A DNA stretch of 64,000 bases from Periconia sp. R9002 (GCA_023627715.1 JAMAHW010000097.1:1-64000), one strand, 5' to 3'. Shown: positions 12,397 to 25,521, numbered from the stretch's first letter. The notes: generated by a model not told the origin, from the letters alone. Translations and numbers: made by a program.

Positions 12397-13245
12397 TCAA
12401 TCAGTCCTATAAAAGTTCTCTTGCAATGCATCATGCAACCTCCCGAAAACACCTCCATGCCACCCACGGAAATCCCTCCACTCCTCCTCCTGCATGACCG
12501 CAGAAAGCATATTTACCCATCCACCCACAATCAAATCGGCGTAGTTCGCCTTTTCTCCCTCTAGATATGGCCCCTCACCATGGACCTGAAAGAGCTTTGC
12601 CAAAGACTCAATCGACTCCTTGAACGCCTGCAAAAGCGGTGCTCTCGCCTCCTCCGATATAGAGAGATCATCCCACGAGTTGAGATGCGCACGCTTCGCC
12701 ATCATCGCCCTGACCGCGTCCGCTGTTTCAGGATTAAACGGGATAGACTGCGCGAACGGCGCAATGTTAGCTGAAAATGTCGTATCGACATGAAGATTGA
12801 AATGCGCATAGGCCTCATTCTTGGAACCTTGGTTTGTGGTGATTGGCGCGAAGAACACAGTGTCTTTGGCAGGGCTCTCGTAGTCCAATCCGGTACGAGT
12901 AGTTTCTACCGGGAATAAACTACCGACGCCCTCGCTGATGGAAGGGGGAAAATTGTCTTCCAAGTAATTCGCGATGTCGAAGGAGTCGCCAATGACTTTG
13001 CCCGAATTTGGGTCTTCGAGCATAGGGAGCGTGTAGTAATCGGAACCATCGTCTAGTTTCCTCGTGGCCGGGCAGTTGAGCTGCTTGCGGATCTCAGCAA
13101 TGTCGAGGATGTCAGTCCAGGCTGTGACGAAAGGGACACGTTTGAAACTGAGGGCCATGCGGGCTTTGGATGGGTTTGGCGCGTAGGAGCGTGGTGAGAG
13201 CGGAGAGGAGATGTCGTAAAACTTGAGTGGTTGCGTTGGCTTCAT
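12397..13245 (-). CDS. Glutathione S-transferase-like protein (UstS-like C-terminal domain)
   Basis: This is a single exon of 282 residues from ATG 13245; the open frame extends upstream only from a TTG. The N-terminal half looks like a thioredoxin-fold GST domain: KFYDISSPLSPRSYAPNPSK, then a TLPMLEDP cis-proline region and GDSFDIANYLED. The C-terminal half is all-helical with a YADLIVGGW segment typical of the GST_C family near UstS. UstS belongs to the fungal ustiloxin cluster, and relatives occur both in secondary-metabolite loci and in general detoxification. The product likely binds glutathione in the cytosol. It sits between the nitrilase and the aminotransferase, consistent with co-functioning but not proof of it. 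Confidence 0.85.
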   Translation of the reverse strand: MKPTQPLKFYDISSPLSPRSYAPNPSKARMALSFKRVPFVTAWTDILDIAEIRKQLNCPATRKLDDGSDYYTLPMLEDPNSGKVIGDSFDIANYLEDNFPPSISEGVGSLFPVETTRTGLDYESPAKDTVFFAPITTNQGSKNEAYAHFNLHVDTTFSANIAPFAQSIPFNPETADAVRAMMAKRAHLNSWDDLSISEEARAPLLQAFKESIESLAKLFQVHGEGPYLEGEKANYADLIVGGWVNMLSAVMQEEEWRDFRGWHGGVFGRLHDALQENFYRTD

Positions 13246-13638
13246 CTTGCAGGCTTCAGAAGAGTGATTTGAGCCTCCAAAGTTCAATAGTCAAGAAAGA
13301 GTGTAGATGTGGAACACATTAATCTCCACCTGGAGATGTTTGATTGGTTTACTAGCATAGAAACTATGTGGATACATGTACACGTGGGTATTACGTAAAT
13401 GAAGGGTCCTTTGTATCACCAAACAATCCAACACAGCTCTTTGCGTGTGCATTTCTGCATTCTCAGGAAATCCCGAATTTGGTTGAACGATGTATTTCCG
13501 ATGGCTTGAGCGCCATTTTGAACGATCACATTGCGTGAAAAACACGCGCAGGCTAAAGTGGGTTTTAACACCTTCGTATTTTGAGCTATATACTCTTGAT
13601 ACCTAATGGATATAAGTACTATCCGATCGATCATTTCT

Positions 13639-15074
13639 TCATTGAGTATTTCCTTTGTCCACCGTCTCCCTAATAATTCTATCCATACATTCCACGAAAT
13701 GATCCAAATTCCCCAAATTTAATCCAGCCATAGAGATCCTTCCATTCAGCGGCATATAAATATGTGCCTTCTGCATCCGCAAGCACTGATCCTCGGTGAG
13801 CCCAGTATAACTGAACATCCCAATCTGATCAGTGATATGTTTCCATGACCCCGGCGTGCCCAAAGCTTCCAACCGGATCCTCAGCTGTTGTCGCATATGC
13901 ATGATACGCCCAGACATGACCCTCAAATCCTCCTGCCACTCTTCAAAAAGTTCAGGGGTATTCAGTATCAGCGATACAATGTGGGCGCCGTAAGCAGGTG
14001 GGTTGGAAATACACGCTCGTTGTAAGGCCTCGAGTTGACTACCTACGCGCGTGATTGTATCGCGCACTTCGGCATCCGTGGCGGGCGATGTAATAAAGTG
14101 GAAACAACCCACACGCTGGCCGTAGATCCCACAATTCTTCGCGAAGGATTGAGCGATGCACATTTCGAGTCCATGGGAGGCGAATAGTCGGATTGCAAAT
14201 GAGTCAACCTCAAGATTGCCAGTGGCGAAGCCTTGGTACGCATTATCAAAGAATGCCAAGTGGTGTCTTTCGGCCATGACCGTCGCGATCTTTTTCCATT
14301 GCTCGGGACTTGGATCAATACCTGTGGGATTGTGGGCGCAAGCATGGAGAAGAATGATACTCTTGGGTGGCGCACTTGCAATGTCGGAAAGCATGCCTGC
14401 GACATCGAGAGATTTTGTTGGAGCATCGAAGTACCGGTACGTTGCTACAGGGAGATTGGCAAGAGAGAAAATTTGAGGATGATTGGACCAGGTAGGTGAG
14501 GACATGTAGACAGTTGTTACGCGGTAGATGCCATCGGGGCGGTAGAATTTGGATAGGAATAGAGCTCCAAGGTGAAGTGCACCTGTACCGGAAATCGTTT
14601 GTAAGGAAGTGACCTGCTTTTCACTATCAGAAAACAACAAAAACAGGAAACGAATATTATGAAATTGCCCCGCAGTGTGTTCAACGAGGCAGATGGCGAG
14701 GAGCAGACTCACACGTCCATCTTTGATAGCAGAACTATTGTCCCCCAAGCAGACCCTTTGCGCGGCTTCTGTGAACCGCTCCAACCCAGTGATTGGGAGA
14801 TATTCATGGTTGCATTCAGGATCCAAAGTAGTTGATGTGGTTGCCTTTACCAGTGCTCAGCGGATTTGAGCTCATTTGTAATGAAGTAAATGGGGAGAGA
14901 CGCTACCTTCTTCACGACAGGTAGCACCCACACTTTTTCTCGGTTGTCACGGTACGCTCCAATGCTCAAGTCAATTTTCGTGTCCGAAGGGTCCTTGCGA
15001 CAGGCGACCATCACCCCAAAAAGCGGGTCTTTCGGTGCCTCTGGCACATTATCCGAGGTAAACTTGGTCACCAT
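13639..15074 (-). CDS. Aspartate aminotransferase (class I PLP enzyme)
   Basis: Exons 15074-14907, 14844-14713 and 14613-13639 give 424 residues, the normal AAT length. Family landmarks are present: the N-terminal APKDPLFGVMVACRKDPSDTKIDLSIGAYRD, NHEYLPI, SGTGALHLG, HACAHNPTG and the PLP-lysine region SFAKNCGIYGQRVG. The enzyme exchanges amino groups between aspartate/oxaloacetate and glutamate/2-oxoglutarate. There is no obvious mitochondrial presequence, so a cytosolic form is likely. The second intron (14712-14614) is 99 nt, a multiple of three with no in-frame stop, so its retention would add 33 residues. The sequence departs from housekeeping AATs at many positions, suggesting a paralogue. 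A divergent pyruvate carboxylase, which makes oxaloacetate, lies 5 kb away. Confidence 0.9.
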
Positions 15075-15558
15075 TGATGTTGTAGAGTATGCAGCAGTTG
15101 GATTTATGGGCTTATCCTTGGCTGAGAGAAAACTCCAGTTTTAACTCAGCTGAAGAGAGAGTTGTTGTAACATGAGATACACAGGAAACGTGGATTTATG
15201 ATCAGAAACAGGGGTCGTTGTCTTAGTCTCATCAATTATCTGTGATATTCCCGACTGGTGGCGCCCAAGGAGCCACATCGATTGCAGCTTGTTCCAAGTC
15301 CAACATTCCTTCTCTGGTAATGATATTCATTTAACAATGTTGAATTGTAATCTTTGTCTAATATCTATCACTGCTGAACAGACTCAGTGTGGGGGGTGCG
15401 CGAAGGCGACAGAACCGGAGCGGTGACAAACAACCCATATCGTCATCACTACATAGCAAAGGCCTCACCCAGCTTCCTATCAGTGTTGCATTGTTTCATG
15501 TTTCAGACGCAAGCAGAAAATGGTACGAAGCCTATGCCAAGTCGATGACCTATAGAAT
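15075..15558. other. Intergenic region between AAT and methyltransferase
   Basis: This holds the aminotransferase promoter and the 3' region of the methyltransferase. No gene, repeat or RNA was recognised. Confidence 0.5.
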
Positions 15559-16529
15559 CTAAGATTTCGAGGTAACGTCGTACTGGGGTTTTCTTGCGAT
15601 ACCCCTCAGACGCACATACCCAAGCCATTGGCTACCATCCTCGCTTTTTGTTACCACTGGTTCTAGAACCTCGCACACTTGCTTCAAGGCATCTTCCCTT
15701 TTCTCGGGAGGGACCGCATTGATCATCGGAGCTCCGAGCAACTTGATCCACCCTGCCAATCCGCCTTCGTCCGCTGCAGTCAGCTTGGTGGGTCTATATT
15801 CCACCTCCATCAGCTCCACAATAAATCCAGCTCGCTCCAATGCATGCTGCATCCACTCCTTAGAAGGAAAAAACCAGCGATTGATCGATTTAGCTTCTTG
15901 CATCGAGTACCCGTGCTGCACAAGCATGTATAGTAAAGCTGTGAACACTTCAGCTACATGTCCATGCCCACCAAACTCGAAGTAAAACCCCCCTCCTGGC
16001 TTCAGGGCTGTGTGAATGGCTTGTAAACTTGACTCTCTAGTCTCTTCATCTCGAAGAATCCAGTGTAAAGCCGAGTTGGATATACTGTTGAACACTTGGT
16101 TAGTCTCAGGACTGGTTGGCGTGGTTAATGCACTTACATCTTGTCCCATGAACCGTTGACGATCATTGATTCTTTTTCAAGATAACGACAGTCCACGACA
16201 ATAAACTTTACTTTACTGCCACCGAAGCGTGTCTGGGCTGCATTGATCATCTTCGGAGATGCATCAACACCTAAGACGAAACCTGACGAATCAACAAAGT
16301 TTGCCGTGAATTCGCCATCACCACACCCGATATCCAAGATCTTATCCGATTTTTGGGCTTGCAGCAGCTTGACTAGGGTTGGGGATGAAATTGCAACGAA
16401 TGGAGCAGATGTAGAATATGCCTGTATTGTGAACTTTCAGATTACGTTGCATTGCGACTTGGTTAATGCGCATACCTGCGGTGACCAGAAGTCGCCAATA
16501 TCTGGACTTTCTGTAGATTTCTTTGCCAT
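15559..16529 (-). CDS. Class I SAM-dependent methyltransferase (trans-aconitate methyltransferase-like)
   Basis: Exons 16529-16476, 16421-16138 and 16084-15559 give 287 residues in one frame. Motif I is ILDIGCGDGEF, followed by GVDASPKMI (acidic SAM-ribose contact) and SNSALHWI, the arrangement of Methyltransf_11/25-type small-molecule methyltransferases. LKPGGGFYFEFGGHG is the conserved post-motif segment. The closest general resemblance is to trans-aconitate 2-methyltransferase-like fungal enzymes, which methylate carboxylates, but substrate cannot be assigned. The first exon encodes only 18 residues (MAKKSTESPDIGDFWSPQ). It is oriented like the aminotransferase, so the two do not share a promoter. 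Confidence 0.88.
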
Positions 16530-18269
16530 CTCAATTATTGCATGGAAGTAATATTGCAGCAGCGCATTGTGAAGGAAAAGGGGGTGGTATTAATTCAGTA
16601 TGATGAAAAGATAATTTAACTATATATCTCACAATGTAAAACGTAGGATCGATTTATTGCTGATTTTTATTGGATGAATACCCTGTGTTATACTTTCCAC
16701 GGGCGTGTGCGTACAAATCCCCATAAGTGGTATGTGTTGCATGGCACGATTACACGGAAAGTTCTATTTTCAGCTTGCCTGAGTTTTAATCGCTTGCATC
16801 AAACTCTATCGATTTCCTCTCGTAGAATGCGGTATAGTGGAGAAAGGATAGCTGCATGCAGCTAATGGAGATCAGCCATACCTGAACACATTGGTGTCAT
16901 TCTACTCGGATGCGTGCCTCCGAGGATCCCTCTGTCTCATGCAGTAACTTGTCCCCTTCATGCGACCTGTTCTGGGCATTTCTTGTCTCTCGATTTACCA
17001 AAGGTGAGAAATTGGAGTCTGTGCGGGGGAGTTGCCGTTTCTACCACATTCGCTACAGATCATTGCCATGCATTAATCCAGAACGGATCTTTTGTGAAGG
17101 GCTCACATTCGCAGTGTCTATTGTATTGTTCATTCCAATCATAGTTTCGGGTGCTCTATCACAGTAACTTGTGTTCGCATTAGTTTTCTCATCAACAAGC
17201 CTCGTTCCTGTGCATTAGAACTTGGACACACGTACTTGAAAAGCACTGAGAGTCATTCATCCAGACGACTATTTACATGAATATAAAATAACATGATACT
17301 GGTGAAGCATGTTCGATGGGTCTGGTACCCGTATGTATGCACATGCTAAGAATATTATCTCGTGATGAAAACGTGTTGTGATGCCGCAGACGTGTCATTT
17401 ACTGATGCGATGATGTAAATCGTTGTTTTTTCTTCTCCCCGTGACAAAAGCGAAGCTGCAAATTTCCAGCAATGGATAACTTCTTCACGGAGCCAGTAAT
17501 CGCACCACATACCCAAAAATGTCAGATCGCATGAACAGTCAAAACTTCCCACACAACCAATACCCCTGTAGTATTAATGGCAAAGATTCAATGAGCGACT
17601 GAAGTCCAATAAATCGCCATACTCATTTCCAGGTCGCCGAAGATGATTCTGTCTGTGTACCTGTGGATCGTCCAGAGCTAGTCGATGCCCAAAGATATGC
17701 CCAAAAAATAATGTGTAGATTCCTTCCCCACTCTGGGCGTACCATAAAAAAATTTTCAAATATAGCAATCAGACCCACGCGCGTATTCCCTATTTGAACG
17801 CATGTCGTGGGTTGACCAGCGGTGATCACAACCAACCAAGCATCCTGTCATCATACCTTATGAGGATATGGTGGGAAGCGCTTCAAGCCATCAAATTTAT
17901 ATCAAGCCTCATGAGCCACTGTCTCCAATGTGTTGGTTCGGTGTAGCTTAGTTGTCCAAATACGAGAGGTCTCACTTTCAGTCAGCCACCTCCATCACCA
18001 TCTCATCATCCATGTCACCTGAACAAGTCCAGTATATAAGAGAATATACTGTCTTTAAGTATTTATCGAACGATCTCCACACATACATACAGGCACTCCA
18101 TATAGGATTGAGTGTTTAGGGCACGTCTTCCGTTCGTGGCGTCTAGGAGGTCCTTTCCCTTCATCTTGGCAACATCAGCACAACAGCAAGCAGCTGGAAA
18201 TCTGTTTCTCACGGTTTTCTCCTATAACATCACCCTCTCAATTTCAGCATCTGGCCTAAATAACGAAGA
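16530..18269. other. 1.7 kb region without a supportable gene
   Basis: This is moderately AT-rich, with frames of at most 97 codons lacking motifs. It separates the divergent methyltransferase and MFS transporter genes, so both promoters lie here. No transposon or tRNA signature was seen. Confidence 0.5.
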
Positions 18270-20027
18270 ATGGAACCCTCACATGGCAAGCCTGCCGGAG
18301 GCAATCCTACAGAAAGGACCCCTTTGCTAGGTCCTTCACCAAGGGATGACCGAAACATTGACCAGACGAACAATGCAGAAGAGACCCTCATCGACATTCG
18401 GGTAAGAGAGGAACCAACTACCTCGCGCCGGGTGATCATTCTGGGTAGTATATGGATGGGCTGCTTCCTCAACGCTATAGGTATGGACATTCCCCAGACT
18501 AAGATGTTCCCACTGTACATCACTTACCAATTTAGACACCACTATCATAGCTAGTCTAGCTGTTCCTATCTCCGATGACTTTGGCTCCTTCGAATTGTTG
18601 TCATGGCTCGCTACTGCCTTCATGATCGGCCAGACCGCCCTGACACCCCTAAGCGGACGGCTGACGGATATATTTGGAAGGAGACCGGGCTTGATTCTCT
18701 CCAATGTTGCATTTGGAGTAGGGACTTTGATGTGCGGGCTGGCCACTAACGTTTGGATGATCATTTTGGGCAGGGCTATAGCTGGGATGGGAGGAGGGTT
18801 CGTATTATCCTCCTTAGTCGCATCCCAATTGCTGACGTCAACAGCGGTTTGAACTCTATTTCGGCCTTTATCACAACAGACCTTATACCTTTACGCCAAC
18901 GTGGCCTCTGGCAAGGTGTTAGCAACTTGCTATGGGGTGTCGGAGCAGGTTTAGGAGGGTTTTACGGTGGTTGGATACACGACAGCATCGGCTGGCGCTG
19001 GGCATTCATCATTCAAGTGCCTTTGATCTTCGTCTCCATGATCCTGGTCATGATAACCGTCCCCGAAATCCCAAAAAATCGGGTTGACAAACCGAAGATC
19101 AAGAGAGTGGATTTCATCGGTTCTTTCGTTCTCGTCCTACTACTGGTCCTGCTTCTTCTCAGCCTCGCGTTCGGTGGCAACCTAGTACCCTGGTCGCATC
19201 CATTGGTCCTAACGAGCTTCCTATCTTCCATGGCACTTCTTCCGCTATTCGTATACGTCGAACTTTACATTGCGTCCGAACCGATAATTCCGATTCCATT
19301 GCTCTTGAACCGCACTGTTGCCGGCGCATGTTTGACTAACATGTTCGATACCATGGTGGAATATGTATTGCACTTCTACGGACCAATCTTCTTCCAGACC
19401 CTCGGGTTTAGCGCTACGCGTTCTGGAACGATCCTTATCCCGCAAGCTGTAGGGGTAGCTTTTGGATCCATCACTGCTGGCTACGCGATGCGGGTGCTGG
19501 GCCGCTATTGGTGGTTGAATATCTGCCTCGAGTTAATAAAACTTGGCGCAGCAGTTGCCTTACTTTTAATATCATCCAGGACTAGTCCGTTGTGGCCTAT
19601 CTACACAGCCTATTTTATCGCTGGATTTGGTTATGCTGGAATGTTAACCACAGCTCTCGTCGCACTTGTCTCCACTGTTGATCATAAACACCAGGCGCTC
19701 GTTACATCCGCCTCTTACACCTTCCGGTACATAGGAAGTACTTTGGGTGTCAGCGTTTCCAGTGCCGTCTTTCAGAACGTGCTGAACCAAAAGCTTTCGC
19801 ATTACTTCACAGATCAGCCAGATGCCGAAAGCATCATCGAGGCCGTTCGGAGCAAGATGGAAAATATCCAGAGCCTACCGCAGAGATGGATCGAGTATGC
19901 TCTCGACAGCTACATGGGAGCTTTGACAAGCGTGTGGGGTGCCTTAGTCGTCATGTCAGTGCTTGCGTTGGGCACATGCATGTTGATGCGTGAGCATACA
20001 TTACACTCGACACTCAATCGGAAATGA
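18270..20027 (+). CDS. MFS transporter (DHA2-type; Vba-like)
   Basis: Exons 18270-18480, 18536-18797 and 18845-20027 give 551 residues. The N-terminal cytosolic tail carries ERTPLL, a dileucine-type signal common in vacuolar-membrane proteins. Membrane segments follow, with the MFS motif GRLTDIFGRRPGL in the loop after helix 2 and GRAIAGMGGGGLNS restored across the second intron. RWAFIIQVPLIF and about 14 predicted helices point to the DHA2 (drug:H+ antiporter, 14-spanner) group, which includes Vba vacuolar basic amino-acid transporters and toxin exporters. It may move a metabolite of the neighbouring enzymes into the vacuole or out of the cell. It is convergent with the pyruvate carboxylase 358 bp away. 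Confidence 0.9.
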
Positions 20028-20385
20028 ACAACTACTCCAAATTCCCTTGGTGTCCTTTGACAACAACAAGCACGAATTCTGAAACTTACATTCACTTCAC
20101 TCCTTACGGAATAACCCTAGTTTGGCTAGCACTTGAAACATGCGGAGACTAAGCGTGAGAAGAATGAGTGTTGCGTTTTTATCATCATCCCTTGGTTCTT
20201 GACCGGGATCGTATTATAATGTTTTGTTTATGTTCCTCTTGCGACAGCCATTTCTCGATCTTTATCTCAGTATCAGAATGAGCTTTCATTTGTATTTTAA
20301 AGGCAACATGTAATTTCTTTTTATCAGATTCAGTAACTCGTAAACTACTTTTCTCTATCCATTTAATCAAAAGACTGCGCATAGA
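20028..20385. other. Convergent intergenic region
   Basis: 3' regions of the MFS transporter and the pyruvate carboxylase. It is AT-rich with no further gene. Confidence 0.5.
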
Positions 20386-23300
20386 TCATGGTATCGGCTC
20401 TATTCGTAGCAATAAATCGTTCTTTTCAACCGTATCACCCGGCTTTACAGCCAAATAAGAGATGCAACCGCTGACTCGAGCACTGACTTTGATTTCCTGT
20501 ATTACAATCAACATTTACTTCATCAAAACTATGTTTGACGATAAGAGCCAAAGATCCATTCTTACCATCTTCATAGCAGAGATTAAAGCAACACTGTCTC
20601 CTTCACTCACTCCATTTCCTTCCTCAACGAAAGTCTGTACAATGCGCCCAGCCATGGGCGAGCCAAGATGCGATGGGTCAAGTTCATCTGCCTTAATTCG
20701 CTTTGTCGCCGGTTGGGCTTATCGTTCGGTCAGGTAAGAATAGATTTTGCGAAACAGGAGGTCACCTACCTTTGCTGTCCAAACTTCTTTCAACTCTCCA
20801 TACCCCATTTACTATCCAAAAGATCTCCCTCATACCTCCATCATCGGCATTCCCAATTGCTCCGAGCTTGATGACCCAAGTCTTTTCATCTGCTGTCCTC
20901 ACCCTGATTTCCTGGTCAAGCTTCGGTGCCGTCAAGAACACTTCGGTCGGCACTCCTCCAACGTCTCCAAATTGCGCGCGGAAGCGTCTATACTCCATGT
21001 ATACCTCAGGGAACAAGATATAACTCGAGACATCACACTCTGAGGGTCGTGGGTGAGGAAAAACTTTCTGGATCTCGGCGCGGATGCTTTCAAAATCAAC
21101 CGGGGGAAGGCTAAGACCAGGACGGACTTCATGATCGGATTTTGTCTTGTAGCGCAATACATCTGTACGTAGAGGCTCAGGAAAGCCATCAAATGGATAT
21201 CCCATGTTCCCAGCAAAGAAGTCAATAACCGAAGCCGGAAAATCGAGTGCAGTAGCTTCAGCTCGGATATCGTCTATACTGAGCTTGTGCTCCACCATGA
21301 ACTGGGCCAGATCTCCTACTGCTTTAGAAGTTGGGGTAGCCTTGATGATATCGCCCAGCAGCATGTTGGCAGCTGTATATGCAGCTTTTGTCTCTTCCCA
21401 TTGAGCACCAAGGCCCAGTTGACGCGCTTGAAACTGGAGATTGGAGTACTGTCCTCCCGGAATTTCATGAGTATAAACAGTCGAGTCTGGAGAGCGGAGA
21501 TCTGCGTCAAAGCCAGCGTACATCAGGCGTAGCTGGGCCCAATACGCATCGATCTGTGCGATACTTTCCAAGCTCAATTCCAAAGAATTCAAAGCGTACT
21601 GCAGCGAAGCAATCATAGCACTTACTGCTGGCTGCGATGTTGTTCCCGAAACGCTATCAATAGCCGTATCCACAATATCCGCCCCAGCTTCTGCGCAAGC
21701 CAACATCGTAGCCACGCCTGTTCCATTCGTATCGTGAGTGTGCATGTGGATTGGTATATTGGGATACTTTTGTCTTATCGTGCTCACCAAAATTCTGCCT
21801 GCGCTGGGTTTCATGACGCCAGACATCGATTTGATTGCGACAACGTGCACGCCAAATCCAACCAGCTCGTCCACCAGGTGCATGTAGTATTCTAACGTGT
21901 ATTTGCATACACCAAGCATATCACCCGTATACATGATCGCGCCTTCGACGACTCCGCCGGTGGAGAGGGCTGCCTGAATCCCGATTTTGAGGTTGGTTGT
22001 GTCATTAAGAGCGTCGAAGACGCGGAAAATGTCGACGCCGTTATTTTTCGCTAGTTGACAGAAATTTATGAGGGCATTATCTGGAAGTCTAACGATATCA
22101 GTTTTAGTTTCATATACAGCAAGGTCAAACGACGGAAAATAGCGTACGCTGAGTAGGCCACTGCGTTGGTGCTTCTAAGGAGCATCTGGAATGGGATATT
22201 CCTGGTGACAGATTAGTCTTGGCTTGATGGACTTGCTGCTCCATAGTTTGAACCCACGGAACTGCTTTACGAAGTAATCTCTGTGCTCAACAAAAATTTG
22301 TTAGTCTTATCTGGCCTATCTAATATCGGGAATTGTAGACTTGCCAACCTCTCCCAGGGATCTTCGAACAAGAACCGATATGCTACATCGAACGTGGCTC
22401 CTCCCCAGCATTCCAGACTGTACGCCTTACTATAGGCATGACTTGTTGCCGTCGCTACCCCTATTAGATCCTTCGTTCGCACGCGAGTAGCCAGTAAAGA
22501 TTGTTGGCCATCGCGCCACGTTGTATCAGTGATGAGTGTGTGCTTGTGGTCTTTAACTGCTTGGGCGAAAGCTTTGGGGCCTTTTTCGAGTAGAATACTT
22601 CGCCATCCACTTAAGCACGAGATTTCAAGGTCAGCGGTATGTTTTTCGGAGGTAGATACCAAAAAAGCTGGTTCTAGAGAAGCTGATCTGGTTGGAGCTT
22701 TCTGTGACGCGACTCGAGTGAGAAACAGGGTACTATACAAATAGATTGGGTCACACATACTGTTTGTCCAATCACTCGGGTCCCGTTGAGAACTGCGTCA
22801 CCAAGAAATGCGAGAAGCTTTTCAACGGAATCAGGCCTTGAATCCCAGTCCATTAATCTAGGTGTATTCTCAAGAAACGTTGTCCAGCAGGTAGCCTCCC
22901 GGAATTCACTCGTTTCCAAAATTTTCAGCAGAAATTGGGTGTTCGTCTCCACTCCCTGAATCTTCAACTCTGTCAAAGCACCCATCATCACCTGGGTCGC
23001 TTTTTCGAAGTCAGATGCGTGACTAATACATTTGAGAATCATAGAATCGTAGTGCTGCTTGATGACCGATCCTGGCCCGAGTGCCGCGCTATCTACGCGG
23101 ATACCATGCCCTGCTGGTGTTCTAAACGTCGTGATCGTCCCAGTATCCGGTCTGAAACCTGCAACAGTATTAACCAAGATGAACTCAAGACTTCACGATA
23201 CTGATTACCTTCAGATGGCACTTCCGTAGTCACGCGGCACTGAATTGAAACCCCACGCAATGAGATCTGATGAGGAAAGAGATTTAGTTCGGGGAGAGTT

Positions 23301-24881
23301 TTGCCTTGAGCAATTTGGATTTGCGCTTGAATGAGATCGATTCCGGTTATTTGTTCTGTGATGGTGTGCTCTACCTGTCTAGAGTAAGTTAGCTTGTGGT
23401 AGAGTTTACAAGGAGGTCTTGGCTGTGTATAATAAAAAGGAAAATAGTAGAGCGGCATGTCTGGCTCACATTCTGGGATTCATCTCTATAAAGAAAAATT
23501 CATTCCCCTCAACGAGAAATTCGACGGTTCCAGCATTTTCTAGAAAGTCAGATCGATGCAGTAAATGCTGAGAATTGGAACATACCGTATCTAACACGTT
23601 CTGCCAGCACTAAAGCAGACTGTAAGATCCTCTCCTTTATCGCAGGATCCAATGATACCGCTGGTGCAATCTCGATGACCTTTTGATGTTTTCTTTGGAT
23701 AGTGCAATCTCTTTCGAACAAGTGAACCACGTTGCCATCAGCGTCCCCCACGATCTGTACTTCGATGTGCTTTGGTCGAGTGAGAAATCTGTACTGTTCA
23801 GCCAAATCCTGTTACAGGAAGAGTTAGCAGCACCTTTCGAGAAATATGCTTCCATCCCCAAAAGCAGCGAATGCTTCCTGGCTGGCGCTAGTAATGCTTT
23901 CTTCGAGCGTCTCTGGTCCACGGACGACCCGCATACCTCGCCCTCCACCTAAAACGATGTAAGCAATTGTTCGAGCCGATTTGAGTGTGTCTTACCACCA
24001 GCACTTGCTTTGATCACCACAGGATATGAATACCTGAGAAAGCGTTAGTAAAACACTCGTGAAAATCAATATGTGATCCCAAAATCATTAACACTCCCAC
24101 GACAGGTCCAGAATCAAAGAAATAAAACTACTTTTCGGCAAATGACAATGCATCATCAAGACAACAAACAGCTTTTTCTGTGCCTGGAATTGTGGGAACT
24201 CCACAAGCTTTTGCCAACGCGCGCGCCTTGATCTTGTCCCCCATCTGAGCAATGACCTCGGTTGGCGGCCCAACGACTGTAGATGCCTTAGAACACCAAA
24301 TTTTGGAAAACAATCAGATTATGATTCACTTACATGTCATGCCAGCTTCTCTGATCGCTTTGGCAAAAGCTGCATTTTCCGATAGATATCCATAGCCGGG
24401 GTGTCTTTGCGCGTTGTATGAGATTTTGATTGCTCTGCAGAGAGAATACACTTACACTAGATCGACGTCGTTCTCTTTGGCAATCCTAACAATCTCATTG
24501 ATTTGAAGATATGCTTCGCTACGTTCTGATTAGTACCGCATTATTTGAATGTTGCACTTGAACGTAAATACCTGGGATGATATTGACCAGGCGCACCAAT
24601 CATAAAAGACTCGTCCGCATCTGTGACACGATTCGAATTAGTTACTCTCAAATCTTCCTGGATTTAAAGAATAGTATTGTCTCACTAGACGTATGGCCAC
24701 CAAAGCGATCATCTTCAGCAAAAATGGCAATGGTCTTGAAGCCTGCATCACGAGCAGCTCGCAGGACACGGACAGCAACTTCCCCACGGTTTGCTACCAA
24801 AAGTATGGGCTTTCTGAGCACCATTGATGAACCACAAAGCTGACGAAAGGTCGTGGTCCCGTTCATTTTGGGTAAAGACAT
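20386..24881 (-). CDS. Divergent pyruvate carboxylase (biotin-dependent, multi-exon)
   Basis: Full three-domain architecture is spread over a dozen or so exons. The biotin carboxylase begins [14 protein letters not shown] and has KASAGG interrupted by an intron then [23 protein letters not shown] and NPRIQVEHT. The carboxyltransferase has [55 protein letters not shown] (two metal-site histidines) and [14 protein letters not shown]. The biotinyl domain has SAMKM with the biotin lysine, split by an intron just after, ending RIEPIP at TGA 20388-20386. The reaction is ATP-dependent carboxylation of pyruvate to oxaloacetate. Departures from the usual fungal enzyme include DAHQ read as DGQQ and, beside the carboxylated lysine, KDMAG read as KSMSG. 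These and the many introns suggest a diverged paralogue, not the housekeeping gene. The chosen start is ATG 24881; the biotin-carboxylase exons around 23.5-24.7 kb are assigned only approximately. Confidence 0.88.
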
Positions 24882-25521
24882 AGGGCCGTTCAATGTTAGG
24901 GTTGAAGTACACGTCTCAATGTGATAAATTGTATAGTGTACTCCAGATCTTCAAATAGGTCACAACACTTGAGGTTAAGAAAAAGCCTTTGTCGCCCAAT
25001 TTCCCAACAGCATGGCTCCCGTCTCTTCACCAACTGTTGCCCCTTCGTATTCATCACTCCAGCTACAGTATCCACTCTGTTTTCATCAAAGGGTGCACAC
25101 TTTGCAGGAATGCATTGGGTGTACAGCGATACCTACCGCTCAACGTAAATCTGTCCTAGCAATATTCAGGTCAAGATCTACTAGCTTACGGGTACCGGCA
25201 GCACATGCCATCCAATAAAACAAACAACCGGAGAACTCCGCAGAACCTTTATGCTTCGTCTCATCTATAATTTCTCCGACTCTTGGAGCACAGCATCGGA
25301 AGGAGTTCCGACCAACATGCATATATTGCGAAGTCGGGGTAAACCAGGATTAGCTCTGCGGTGAGGAAGATGGGTGAGTCCCAATCGTATCACAACAGTG
25401 GTCGTGCGAACAAGTCAGGCACACGTATGCAAGCAGATTAAGCAAACCATATCATTCATTTCCAGGTGGGCTAGCTCGGTGCTCATGAGGTACAGGTAGG
25501 CCCATGCTTTGCCTGTGCATC
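24882..25521. other. Intergenic region between pyruvate carboxylase and OMT
   Basis: Promoter side of the carboxylase and 3' side of the O-methyltransferase. Small frames only, no recognisable product or repeat. Confidence 0.5.
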
